Assembly (NCBI RefSeq): GCF_000931445.1
Contig: NZ_CP010849.1
Span: forward strand, 7,006,001-7,070,000
Reading direction: 5' to 3'
DNA: 64,000 bases
DNA from: Streptomyces cyaneogriseus subsp. noncyanogenus
GTDB taxonomy: Bacteria > Actinomycetota > Actinomycetes > Streptomycetales > Streptomycetaceae
In this document: piece by piece, positions 16,598-25,495 of the stretch
Layout of the letters: each line of letters opens with the position of its first letter
Numbering within the stretch: the stretch's first letter is position 1
Program-made: the position numbers and the translations under genes
The notes under the pieces: generated by a model
The model's input: the letters and a program-made list of their open reading frames with translations, nothing else
What the model was told of the DNA's origin: nothing
Database searches by the model: none

Positions 16598-18545
16598 ATG
16601 GATATGTCATGTACGGGACACGCATGGTCTCGTCGTCGTGCGCTGGCGACCGGCACCGGACTGGCCGCCGGAGCCTTCCTGCCCCTGGCGGGAGCCTCCG
16701 CCTCCGCCGCCTCCGCTCCCGCCGCGGGACCGGCCCGCGCGGCGCCGTCCGGCGCATACACGAACCCGGTGATCTGGCAGGACTTCGCCGACATCGACGT
16801 CATCCGGGTCGGCGGCGTCTACTACGCCTCGGCCTCGACGATGCACTACTCGCCGGGCGCACCTGTCCTGCGCTCGTACGATCTGGTGAACTGGGAGATC
16901 GCCGGCCACTCGGTGCCCGTCCTCGACTTCGGCGCCAAGTACGACCTGAACGGCGCCCGTGGCTATGTCAGGGGGATCTGGGCGTCGTCACTGGCCTACC
17001 GGCCGAGCAACCGGACCTTCTACTGGCTCGGCCAGATCGACTTCGCCCGGACGTACATCTACACCGCCACCGCGGTGGAGGGGCCGTGGAGCAGGCTGAC
17101 GACGATCGGCACCCCCTACTACGACGCCGGGCTGCTCGTCGACAGCGACGACTCCCTGTACGTGGCGTACGGGAACTCGTATAACTTCGTATAATGTATG
17201 CTATACGAAGTTATTACGGTACGGTCCGAACGGGCCGCTCGACGACTCGTATAACTTCGTATAATGTATGCTATACGAAGTTATTACGGCCTACCGGCCG
17301 AGCAACCGGACCTTCTACTGGCTCGGCCAGCTCGACTTCGCCCGGCCGTCCATCTACACCGCCACCGCGGTGGAGGGGCCGTGGAGCAGGCTGACGACGA
17401 TCGGCACCCCCTACTACGCCGCCGGGCTGCTCGTCGACAGCGACGACTCCCTGTACGTGGCGGACGGGAACACCACCATCAGCGTGGCCCAGCTCTCGCC
17501 CGACGGCCGCAGTCAGGTCCGCACGCAGCAGGTCTTCACCACACCGCCGAGCGTCGGCACCCTGGAGGGCGCCCGCTTCTACAAGATCAACGGGCAGTAC
17601 TACATCTTCCTGACCCGCCCCGCCAACGGCCAGTACATCCTGAAGTCGTCGAGCGGCCCGTTCGGACCGTACACGATGCGTCAGGTGCTGCTCGACCTGC
17701 GCGGTCCGATCCCCGGCGGTGGTGTCCCGCACCAGGGCGGGCTGGTGCAGACGCAGAGCGGTGCCTGGTACTACCTGGCCTTCGTCGACGCCTACCCCGG
17801 CGGCCGGGTGCCCGCCCTGGCGCCGGTCACCTGGACGCCGGACGGCTGGCCCGTCGTGCAACTGGTGAACGGCGCGTGGGGCGTCTCGTACCCCAGCCCG
17901 GTCGTGCCCACTCCGCCCCGTCAGGTCACCCCGATGATCGGCGTCGACACGTTCGAGGGCACCGCCCTGGAGCCGCGGTGGGAGTGGAACCACAACCCGG
18001 ACAACACCAAGTGGTCGGTCGGCAACGGACTGACCCTGCGGACCGCGACCGTCACCCACGACCTGTACTGGGCGCGCAACACCCTGACACACCGCATCCA
18101 GGGCCCCACCTCCACCGCCACGGTCCAGCTCGACCACTCCGCGATGCGCGACGGTGACCGGGCCGGACTCGCACTGCTGCGTGACTCCTCCGCGTGGATC
18201 GGTCTGAAACGCGAAGGCGGCGCGACCCGGCTGGTGATGGTCGGCGGGCTGACCATGGACGGCAACTGGAACACCACCGGCACCGGTACCGAGCTCGCGA
18301 GCGCGCCCGTCTCCGGTACGCGCGTCTGGCTGCGCGCGAGCGCGGACATCCGCCCCGGCGCGGCACGCCCCGGGGTCTTCTCCTACAGCACCGACGGCAC
18401 GAACTTCATCCGTCTCGGGCCCGCCTTCTCGATGGGCAACGACTGGCGGTTCTTCATGGGTTACCGATTCGCCCTCTTCAACCACGCCACCAAGGCACTG
18501 GGCGGCGCGGTCCGCGTCACACGGTTCGAGCTGTCCGTGCCCTGA
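16598..18545 (+). CDS. Secreted GH43-family glycosidase, artificially interrupted
   Basis: The protein has a twin-arginine-type signal (WSRRRALATGTGLAAGAFLP) and a five-bladed GH43 domain (AYTNPVIWQDFADIDVIRVGG with the catalytic-base Asp, then RGIWASSLAYRP and DAGLLVDSDDSLYVAYGN). A C-terminal DUF1349/LamG-like beta-sandwich follows (FEGTALEPRWEWNHNPDNTKW). It fits beta-xylosidase or arabinofuranosidase types acting outside the cell. The frame is broken by two 454 linkers and a 182-bp false duplication. Continuous pieces are 16598-17194 and 17268-18545, and deleting 295 bp (17177-17471) rejoins them in frame. The upstream copy keeps the typical DAGLL and VAYGN residues, so it is probably the correct one. 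GAAGGGG supports the ATG at 16598. Confidence 0.85.
17177..17218 (+). other. 454 paired-end linker with loxP (artifact)
   Basis: These 42 bases equal the Titanium paired-end circularisation linker as I know it; the loxP core is 17181-17214. The 28 bases that follow (17219-17246) are the reverse complement of 17645-17672, as expected for the far mate of a short chimeric read. This is not native DNA. Confidence 0.93.
17247..17288 (+). other. 454 paired-end linker with loxP (artifact)
   Basis: A second identical linker. The sequence after it (17288-17471) repeats 16993-17176 with a few substitutions, so the GH43 gene is partly duplicated by the assembly. Confidence 0.93.
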
Positions 18546-18654
18546 CCCGGCATCGGCGGGGGTGCCGGCGTCCGGGATGTCGCACATGCGGCGCCGGCTC
18601 CGTCCCCGGGGTACCAGTAGCCGGAACGGACTTCCGGCGCGGAAGGAGCACCCG

Positions 18655-19095
18655 ATGACGATCCAGCGGATGGACAACGTAGCCGTCGTCGTCGACGACA
18701 TCGAGGCCGCCATCGCCTTCTTCACCGAGCTCGGCATGGAGCTGGAAGGCGAAGCGCAGATCGAGGGAGTCTGGGCAGACCGGACGGTCGGCCTCGACGG
18801 GGTGCGCAGCGCCATCGCGATGATGCGCACCCCGGACGGCCACGGCAAGCTGGAGCTGACGAAGTTCCACACCCCCGCGGCGATCACTGCCGGACCGTCC
18901 GCCCCGCCACCCAACACCCTGGGCCTGCACCGTGTCATGTTCGCCGTCGACGACATCGACGACACGATCGCCCGTCTGCGCCGCCATGGCGCCGAACTCC
19001 TCGGCGAGGTGGCGCAGTACGAGAACACCTACCGGCTCTGCAACCTGCGCGGTCCCGCGGGGATCATCGTCGCGCTGGCCGAACGGATCGGCTAG
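18655..19095 (+). CDS. VOC-family (glyoxalase-like) protein
   Basis: A 146-residue protein with the paired beta-alpha-beta-beta-beta modules of the vicinal-oxygen-chelate superfamily. Module one runs MDNVAVVVDDIEAAIAFFTE, and module two runs LGLHRVMFAVDDIDDTIARL and ends GIIVALAERIG. Candidate metal ligands are the His in LHRVMFAV and the Glu in GKLELTKF and VAQYENTY. Members act as glyoxalases, dioxygenases or resistance proteins; no specific role is visible. GGAAGGAG at 18641-18648 fixes the ATG at 18655. Its TAG stop overlaps the left end of the MITE-like element. Confidence 0.85.
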   Translation: MTIQRMDNVAVVVDDIEAAIAFFTELGMELEGEAQIEGVWADRTVGLDGVRSAIAMMRTPDGHGKLELTKFHTPAAITAGPSAPPPNTLGLHRVMFAVDDIDDTIARLRRHGAELLGEVAQYENTYRLCNLRGPAGIIVALAERIG

Positions 19096-19266
19096 GGTCT
19101 TTCGTTTGGATCAGGCCGGATCAGGGAGCGGGGTCTGGTGCCGTGCATCGCATGGCGGAGGAGGGCGCCATGGCGGAGCCATGGCAACCGACGACAACGC
19201 GGCGGTGGGGGTCCCTCCCGCGCGAGCGAAGCCGAGCGTGGGGGAATGGTGCCAGACCCCGCGAGC

Positions 19267-19308
19267 TCGTATAACTTCGTATAATGTATGCTATACGAAG
19301 TTATTACG
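19267..19308 (+). other. 454 paired-end linker with loxP (artifact)
   Basis: A forward 42-base linker identical to the copies at 17177 and 17247. It is followed by 26 bases (19309-19334) that are the reverse complement of 20106-20131. Confidence 0.93.
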
Positions 19309-19334
19309 ATTGTCGAGACGCACCGTGAGCTGGG

Positions 19335-19376
19335 CGTAATAACTTCGTATCGCATACATTATACGAAGTTATACGA
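19335..19376 (-). other. 454 paired-end linker, reverse, one mismatch (artifact)
   Basis: The reverse-complement linker with a single A-to-C change at 19351. The sequence after it (19377 to about 19486) is the inverted copy of 19634-19743, so this stretch is a chimeric read and not a native inverted repeat. Confidence 0.92.
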
Positions 19377-19750
19377 CCTCCCGATCGCAGGCATTTCCCC
19401 CATTTTGTCCGACCGTGCTCCGCACTGCCCACCCGGCGCCGGCCGGAGAGACGGGACCCTAGGGCCTCTCGTTTGGAGCAGGCCGGATCAGGGAGCGGGG
19501 TCTGGTGCCGGGCAGCGCATGGCGGAGGAGGGCGCCATGGCGGAGCCATGGCAACCGACGACAACGCGGCGGTGGGGGTCCCTCCCGCGCGAGCGAAGCC
19601 GAGCGTGGGGGAATGGTGCCAGACCCCGCGAGCCCGGCCTGATCCAAACGAGAGGCCCTAGGGTCCCGTCTCTCCGGCCGGCGCCGGGTGGGCAGTGCGG
19701 AGCACGGTCGGACAAAATGGGGGAAATGCCTGCGATCGGGAGGTCCGGTG

Positions 19751-20836
19751 ATGTCCGACAGGGCCGGGAACGACGCGGCGTCCTTCGAGGGGCGCGACCC
19801 GTACGACGGTGGAGTCGAGGACACCGACGAGGACATCGGCGAGTACACCGAGCCCGAGCCGTACGACGAGGAGCCGGAGCCCTATGCGGTGGGCCCCGGG
19901 GCCCCCGTCGCCGCCCCGGACGAAAACCCGGACGTCTTCCTCGACGTACCCCTGCTGAGGGTCGACGAGATCGATCTGGACGTCGAGAACCTGCGGGCAC
20001 ACGTGTCCTTGCAGGCCGAGGTGCTGGATCTGCTGAAGCTGAACGTGGGCGCCGACGTCCTCCTCGGGCGGGTGCACCTGGGAATCTCGGGGGTGGAGGC
20101 GCAAGCCCAGCTCACGGTGCGTCTCGACAATGTCGCGACGATCATCGACCGGGTGCTCACGACGCTCGACCGCAACCCCGAGCTCCTGCGTGAGCTGGCG
20201 CGGGGTCTCGGGTCCGCCGTGCGGGACGTGGGCGGCGGCGCCCGCTCCGCCCTGGGCGAGCTGGGCACGGGTGCCGGGCGGGCCGTCCAGGACGTCGGCC
20301 GGGGTGCGGGAAGCGCCGTTCGCGACGTGGGCGTCGGGGCGGGCGGCGCGGTGCGGGACGTCGGGCGCGGGGTGGGCGCGGTGGCGGAGGACGTCGGTCA
20401 GGGAGCCGGCGCGGCCGTCCGGGACGTGGGGGGAGCCGCCGGGCGCGCGGTGGGCGATGTCGGCGGGGAGGCGGGCGCGGTCGTCGGACGGGCGGGCGGG
20501 CGGCTCGGCGACACCGCGGCGGGCGTGACGGAGACGGTGGGGGACACGGTGGGAGCCACGGTGGGGGAGGGGGCCGTCCGGGGCGTCCCGGAGGCCGCGG
20601 GGACGGACATCGCGGATGTCGCAGCCGGGGCGGAGGCCGCCCCCGCCACGGACGCCGTGGGCCCGGTGGCCGGCGCCGTACCCCCTGCCCCGCCCGTCGG
20701 CACCGTACGGCCCCGGGCCGCCCGGACCGTACGCCGTACCCAGGCGGCCGCGCGGAGAGCCGCCCGGCAAGCCGGGGGCCGGATGCTGCCGCCACGGCTT
20801 CGGCGGGCCGCGGCGGAAGGGGAGGAACCGCCCTGA
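19751..20836 (+). CDS. Protein with 11-residue amphipathic repeats
   Basis: A 361-residue protein in three parts. Residues 1-60 are acidic (EDTDEDIGEYTEPEPYDEEP). Residues 60-140 form a conserved domain (LLRVDEIDLDVENLRAHVSL, VEAQAQLTVRLDNVATIIDR). Residues 145-270 hold about ten 11-residue repeats of the type GSAVRDVGxGA, predicted to form a long amphipathic helix as in LEA or lipid-coat proteins. A Pro/Ala segment and a very basic tail (ARTVRRTQAAARRAARQAG) follow. I recognise the middle domain as recurrent in Streptomyces but cannot name a function; membrane or polymer binding is a reasonable inference. GGGAGG at 19738-19743 supports the ATG at 19751. Confidence 0.7.
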   Translation: MSDRAGNDAASFEGRDPYDGGVEDTDEDIGEYTEPEPYDEEPEPYAVGPGAPVAAPDENPDVFLDVPLLRVDEIDLDVENLRAHVSLQAEVLDLLKLNVGADVLLGRVHLGISGVEAQAQLTVRLDNVATIIDRVLTTLDRNPELLRELARGLGSAVRDVGGGARSALGELGTGAGRAVQDVGRGAGSAVRDVGVGAGGAVRDVGRGVGAVAEDVGQGAGAAVRDVGGAAGRAVGDVGGEAGAVVGRAGGRLGDTAAGVTETVGDTVGATVGEGAVRGVPEAAGTDIADVAAGAEAAPATDAVGPVAGAVPPAPPVGTVRPRAARTVRRTQAAARRAARQAGGRMLPPRLRRAAAEGEEPP

Positions 20837-20905
20837 AGGACGGGGGCCACGGCGCCGGAAGACACCGGCCGCGGTCCGCGTACCGGAGACGGCGGCGCCG
20901 GGGCG

Positions 20906-21172
20906 GTGAGCCCGGCGGGAGACGTGTCGTTCCGGTCGACGGTCCGCGCCCGGCGCCTGCGCTTCGCCGAGGAACCCCGCACGGAGGTCCGCTTCCCCGG
21001 CACGGGCGCGCGGGAGTCGACGAGCCACAGCGACCGGACCCGCCTGCCCGGGAAGGTCGTCCCCGGCCGGGACTACGAGAACGTCACCGTCGTCTACCGC
21101 CTGGACACACGGCTCACCGGAGAAGGGCCGGACCAGGGCGGTGACGGGCCGCGGTCCCGATCCCGGTGCTGA
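20906..21172 (+). CDS. Small conserved protein, function unknown
   Basis: A short product (88 residues from the GTG at 20906) with clear coding character: FRSTVRARRLRFAEEPRTEV, then SHSDRTRLPGKVVPGRDYEN and VTVVYRLDTRLTGE. I recall similar small proteins next to repeat-rich proteins like the one just upstream, so the two may be linked. No catalytic motif, signal or membrane segment is visible. The start is uncertain because no strong ribosome site is present. Confidence 0.5.
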   Translation: MSPAGDVSFRSTVRARRLRFAEEPRTEVRFPGTGARESTSHSDRTRLPGKVVPGRDYENVTVVYRLDTRLTGEGPDQGGDGPRSRSRC

Positions 21173-21513
21173 GAGAATCGGACCCTCCGCCGCGGCACCC
21201 GTGGCAAATCGCGCCCGCGCGCGCTCTGTGCCACGCTGGATGAGGCGCCCACGCACCGGCTCGGGCCGTTTCCCCGGTCGTACGTGCTCGGCGCAGGCCC
21301 GGCACCGCAGCCCCGGGCGAGAACATCAAGCAACCGCCCGTTCACCTGCCGCCAGACCCCTCGCGCGTCCGGCCCGCCCCGGGGCGGGCCGCGGCGCGGG
21401 GGCCGACGGCACATGGGTTTCCCGGCGATGCCCCGTCGTCGCGTCGATACCGCTCGGCAGCACCCGCCGGCGGTCGCGCGCGGGCCGTCGGCCGGTGTGA
21501 GGGAGTGCCGCAC
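21173..21513. other. Gap with a perfect 20-bp GC palindrome
   Basis: No gene is seen. GGCCCGCCCC followed directly by its reverse complement occupies 21371-21390 and may act as a terminator for the upstream genes. The region should also carry the promoter for the GH15-led operon, but no clear -35/-10 pair stands out. Confidence 0.4.
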
Positions 21514-23376
21514 ATGGTCAGTGCCATCGAGGACTACGCCTTCATCGGCGACCTGCACTCGGGCGCGCTGGTGGGACGCGACGGCTCCATCGACTGGTTG
21601 TGCCTGCCCAGATTCGACTCGCCGGCGTGCTTCGCCGCGCTGCTGCACGACGACAGCGCCGGCCGGTGGCTGCTGGCCCCGGCGGGAGGCGGCCCCGCGA
21701 CACGACGCCGGTACCGCGACGACACCCTGGTCCTGGAGAGCGAGTGGCACACCGCCGACGGCAGCGTACGCGTGGTGGACTGCATGCCGTTGCGCGGTGA
21801 GGCCGCCGACGTGGTGCGCCTCGTCGAGGGCCTCAGCGGGCGGGTGACGATGCGGATGGACCTGCGGCTGCGCCCGGACTACGGCCGGATCATCCCGTGG
21901 GTGTACCGCGTCGGCAGAGGGCTGCGCGCCGTGGCCGGCCCCGACGCGTTCTGGCTGCACACCCCGCTGGCGGTGTACGGCGAGAACCTCACCACCCGGG
22001 CCGAGTTCACGGTCGAGGCCGGGCAGCAGGTGCCCTTCGTCCTGACGTACAAGCCGTCCCACCTCGTCAGCCGCCTCAACCCGGTCGAGGCGCTGCCGGC
22101 CATCGAGGCCACCGAGCGGTTCTGGCGGACCTGGATGAGCCGGTGCAGCTACCGAGGGCAGTGGGACGAGGCGGTGCGCCGCTCCCTGGTCACCCTCAAA
22201 GCCCTGACGTACCGGCCCACCGGGGGCATCCTCGCCGCGGCCACCACCTCGCTGCCCGAGCAGCTCGGCGGCCCGCGCAACTGGGACTACCGCTACTGCT
22301 GGCTGCGGGACGCCACCTTCACGCTCCAGGCGCTCATCGGCACCGGCTATCTGGAGGAGGCGACCCAGTGGCGGGACTGGCTGCTGCGCGCGGTGGCCGG
22401 CAACCCCGCCGACCTGCAGATCATGTACGGCCTCGACGGCACCTGGCGGCTGCCCGAGTACGAGCTGGACTGGCTCTCCGGGTACGAGGGCTCCTCCCCC
22501 GTCAGGGTCGGCAACGCCGCCACCCGCCAGTTCCAGCTCGACGTGTGGGGGGAGGTCCTCGAGTCCTTCTACGTGGGCCGCGAGGCCGGCATGGCCGCCA
22601 GCGAGACGGCGTGGAACATGCAGCGGCACCTGCTGGACTTCCTGGAGGGCAACTGGCGGGAGCCCGACCTCAGCCTGTGGGAAGTCCGCGGCGAGCCGCG
22701 CCACTTCGTGCACTCCAAGGTGATGGCCTGGGCCGGTGTGGACCGTGCGGTGCGCTCGGTGCGGCACCACGGCCGCTGGGGACCGGTGGACCGCTGGGAG
22801 GCCCTGCGGGACCGCATCCACGAGGAGGTCTGCGCGCGCGGCTTCGACGCCGAGCGGAACACGTTCACCCAGTTCTACGGGTCCAAGGGCGTGGACGCGG
22901 CCCTCCTGCTGCTGCCGCGCGTCGGCTTCCTGCCCTGGCACGACCCGCGGGTCCGCGGCACCGTCGACACCGTCTGCCGCGAGCTGAGCCAGGACGGTTT
23001 CCTGCGGCGTTACCGGCCGGAGGCGGACGGCGGCGTGGACGGCCTGCCGGGCTCCGAGGCCACCTTCCTGGTCTGCACCTTCTGGCTCGCCGACGCCCTG
23101 CACGGCACCGGACGCCGGCGAGAGGCCCTGGACCTGTTCGAGCGGCTGCTGGACCTGCGCAACGACGTGGGGATGCTCGCGGAGGAGTACGACCCGTCCA
23201 CCGGCCGCCACCTCGGCAACACCCCGCAGGCGTTCAGCCTGGTGGGTCTCGTCAACAGCGCCCTGTGGCTCAGCGGTACGACGGACATCACCGCCGTCGA
23301 CGGCCGGCGCGCCGGGGCGCCCGCCGGGAGAGAGGCCGCCGCGCCGGCCGGACACCACAGCCGTCTGCGCCGCTGA
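21514..23376 (+). CDS. GH15 glucoamylase/trehalase-like glycosidase
   Basis: A GH15 enzyme of about 620 residues. The N-terminal beta domain opens with IEDYAFIGDLHSGALVGRDG and SIDWLCLPRFDSPACFAALL. The (alpha/alpha)6 catalytic domain has the family signature NWDYRYCWLRDATFTLQAL (near residue 260) and the C-terminal MLAEEYDPSTGRHLGNTPQA segment, with the second acidic residue. It lacks a signal peptide, so it is cytosolic and should release glucose from glucans or trehalose. The ATG at 21514 fits GTGAGGGAG upstream; an in-frame GTG at 21505 is too close to it. It is separated from the pyranose-oxidase-like gene by only 23 bases, so its glucose may feed that enzyme. Confidence 0.9.
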   Translation: MVSAIEDYAFIGDLHSGALVGRDGSIDWLCLPRFDSPACFAALLHDDSAGRWLLAPAGGGPATRRRYRDDTLVLESEWHTADGSVRVVDCMPLRGEAADVVRLVEGLSGRVTMRMDLRLRPDYGRIIPWVYRVGRGLRAVAGPDAFWLHTPLAVYGENLTTRAEFTVEAGQQVPFVLTYKPSHLVSRLNPVEALPAIEATERFWRTWMSRCSYRGQWDEAVRRSLVTLKALTYRPTGGILAAATTSLPEQLGGPRNWDYRYCWLRDATFTLQALIGTGYLEEATQWRDWLLRAVAGNPADLQIMYGLDGTWRLPEYELDWLSGYEGSSPVRVGNAATRQFQLDVWGEVLESFYVGREAGMAASETAWNMQRHLLDFLEGNWREPDLSLWEVRGEPRHFVHSKVMAWAGVDRAVRSVRHHGRWGPVDRWEALRDRIHEEVCARGFDAERNTFTQFYGSKGVDAALLLLPRVGFLPWHDPRVRGTVDTVCRELSQDGFLRRYRPEADGGVDGLPGSEATFLVCTFWLADALHGTGRRREALDLFERLLDLRNDVGMLAEEYDPSTGRHLGNTPQAFSLVGLVNSALWLSGTTDITAVDGRRAGAPAGREAAAPAGHHSRLRR

Positions 23377-23399
23377 CGCGGCCAGCCGAAAGGACGTCC

Positions 23400-25472
23400 A
23401 TGAACGACATCGTCGCGCCCGTCCCGCACGAGGCCGATGTACTGGTCATCGGCAGCGGCCCCGTGGGCTGCACCTTCGCCCGCAGACTGGTGGAGGCGGG
23501 CAGAAACGTCCTGATGATCGACGCCGGAGCGCAGCTCTCCCGCCGCTACGGTGAACACCTCAAGAACAGCTACCTGTTCCAGAAGAACATCGACCTGTTC
23601 GTCTCCGTCATCAAGGGCAATCTGCTCCCCCTGTCGACCGCCACCCACAGGGAGCCGGTGCTCACCCTGGACCCCTCGGCCTTCTCCTACGACCCGGACA
23701 AGTACGCCGGCTTCTCCCTGCGCAACCAGAACCCCGAGCAGCGGCAGCACCTCAACCTGCCCGCGGCGGCTGCCACCTACGCGGTCGGCGGCATGGCCAC
23801 CCACTGGACCTGCGCCATTCCCCGCTTCCACCCGGAGGTGGAGCGGCGGTACCGCGGGCAGAGCTACCCCGTCGACGACAAGGAGATGGACAAGCTCTAC
23901 GACGAAGCGGAGGCCCTGCTCGCCCGCAGCACCCGCGTCTTCGCCGCCTCCGCCCGGCACCTGCTGGTCAAGCGGGTCCTGCAACGGGCCGGGGAGGAGT
24001 TCGCCGACGTCACCGAACTGCCGCTCGCGGTCAGCGACCGTGCCGACTCAGCCCGGACCTCGGCGGTCACCTGGTCGGCCGCCGACACCGTCCTCGGAGA
24101 GCTGGCCGACCCCGCCCACACGCCCCCGCGCGGCTCGTTCACCCTGCTGCCCGAGCACCAGTGCGTCCGGCTGGAGATCACCGGTTCGGACAAGCACCAG
24201 AAGGTCCGGGAAGCGGTGGTGCGCGACCTGCGCGACGTACGCGAGGAGATCCGGCTGCGGGCCGAGACGTACGTGGTGGCGTGCGGCGCCGTACCGACAC
24301 CGCAACTGCTGTTCAACTCCGGCGTCACCCTCCCGGCGCTCGGCCGCTACCTGACCGAACAGCCGATGTCGTTCTGTCAGGTGGTGCTGCAACAGGAGCA
24401 CATGGACCACCTGGAGGAGATCCTGCGCAGCCCCTCCGGTGGCGACGGGCCGGCCCGGGCCGCCGCCGACCGGGTCGCCCGGTACCGCGCCGCCGAGCTG
24501 AAACGGCTGCACTCCGGCGACAAGTGCGCCGACCCGGTGCCCTTCCCGCCCACCGAACGGGACCCGAACCTGGCCCTGCTGGTGACCGGCGGGCGCCCCT
24601 GGCACTGCCAGATCCACCGGGACGCCTTCACCTACGGAGCCGTACCGCCCAACGTCGACCCGCGGCTCATCGTGGACCTGCGCTGGTTCGGCATCTCCCG
24701 CCCCCGCCCGGAGAACATCGTATAACTTCGTATAATGTATGCTATACGAAGTTATTACGAGCACATGGACCACCTGGAGGAGATCCTGCGCGGCCCCTCC
24801 GGGGGCGACGGGCCGGCCCGGGCCGCCGCCGACCGGGTCGCCCGGTACCGCGCCGCCGAGCTGAAACGGCTGCACGCCGGCGACAAGTGCGCCGACCCGG
24901 TGCCCTTCCTGCCCACCGAACGGGACCCGAACCTGGCCCGGCTGGTGACCGGCGGGCGCCCCTGGCACTGCCAGATCCACCGGGACGCCTTCACCTACGG
25001 AGCCGTACCGCGCAACGTCGACCCGCGGCTCATCGTGGACCTGCGCTGATTCGGCATCTCCCGCCCCCGCCCGGAGAACAGGGTCACCTTCTCCCGCAAG
25101 CTCCGCGACACCTTCGACATGCCGCAGCCCACCTTCCACTTCCGCCTCGACGAGGCCGAACGGAAGGACACCGACCGGATGAACGAGCACATGCTGCGCA
25201 CCGCCGCCGCGCTCGGCGGCTTCATGCCCGGCTCCGAGCCCGTCTTCCTCACCCCGGGCCTGCCGCTGCACATCGCGGGCACCACCCGGATGGGCACCAG
25301 CGCGCTGGACAGCGTCGTCGACGAGTACTCCAAGGTGTGGCACATCGACAACCTCTACCTCGGCGGCAACGGGCTGCACCCCTTCGGCAACGCCTCCAAC
25401 CCCACCCTCACCAGCGTCGCCCTGGCGCTGCACGCGGCCGACACCATCGTCAAGGGCCACCCCGGACTCTGA
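23400..25472 (+). CDS. Pyranose-2-oxidase-like flavoprotein, artificially interrupted
   Basis: A GMC-type flavoenzyme. The FAD fold opens with ADVLVIGSGPVGCTFARRLV. GGMATHWTCAIPRFHPE matches the segment in which pyranose 2-oxidase binds FAD through a His. MPQPTFHFRLDEAER, LHIAGTTRMG and NASNPTLTSVALAL match its C-terminal half. Such enzymes oxidise sugars at C2 or C3 to keto-sugars. Fungal enzymes, as I recall them, have His where this reads Thr in GTTRMG. A 454 linker (24718-24759) and a 320-bp false repeat break the gene: pieces are 23400-24725, 24735-25049 (a repeat ending at an artificial stop) and 25119-25472. Removing 363 bp gives 569 residues in frame. Confidence 0.85.
24718..24759 (+). 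other. 454 paired-end linker with loxP (artifact)
   Basis: A forward 42-base linker. The sequence after it (24759-25080) repeats 24396-24717 with scattered substitutions, one of which creates a TGA at about 25047. The true junction is 24717 to 25081. Confidence 0.93.
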
Positions 25473-25495
25473 CCGCCCCGAACCTGGACCGCATC

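Larger units (their letters stand above)
19095..19658. mobile_element. MITE-like element, split by an assembly artifact
   Basis: Imperfect 23-bp terminal inverted repeats (19095-19117 and 19636-19658, both containing CTCGTTTGGATCAGGCC or a one-base variant) are flanked by TA on both sides, as in TA-targeting elements. The body is a GC-rich non-coding palindromic sequence I know as recurrent in Streptomyces genomes. The apparent 564 bp includes an artifact: two 454 linkers, a 26-base inverted copy of 20106-20131, and duplicated pieces. Removing 19267-19633 leaves an element of about 197 bp. No transposase is encoded, so it would depend on a helper, perhaps IS5-like (a guess). Confidence 0.6.

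Noticed and set aside
19377..19743. Large inverted repeat as a genuine structure
   Set aside because: The left arm begins directly after a linker and is an inverted copy of the right arm, as produced by a chimeric mate-pair read.
20200..20620. CRISPR-like array
   Set aside because: The periodic DNA reflects an in-frame 11-residue protein repeat with 33-base units and no spacers.
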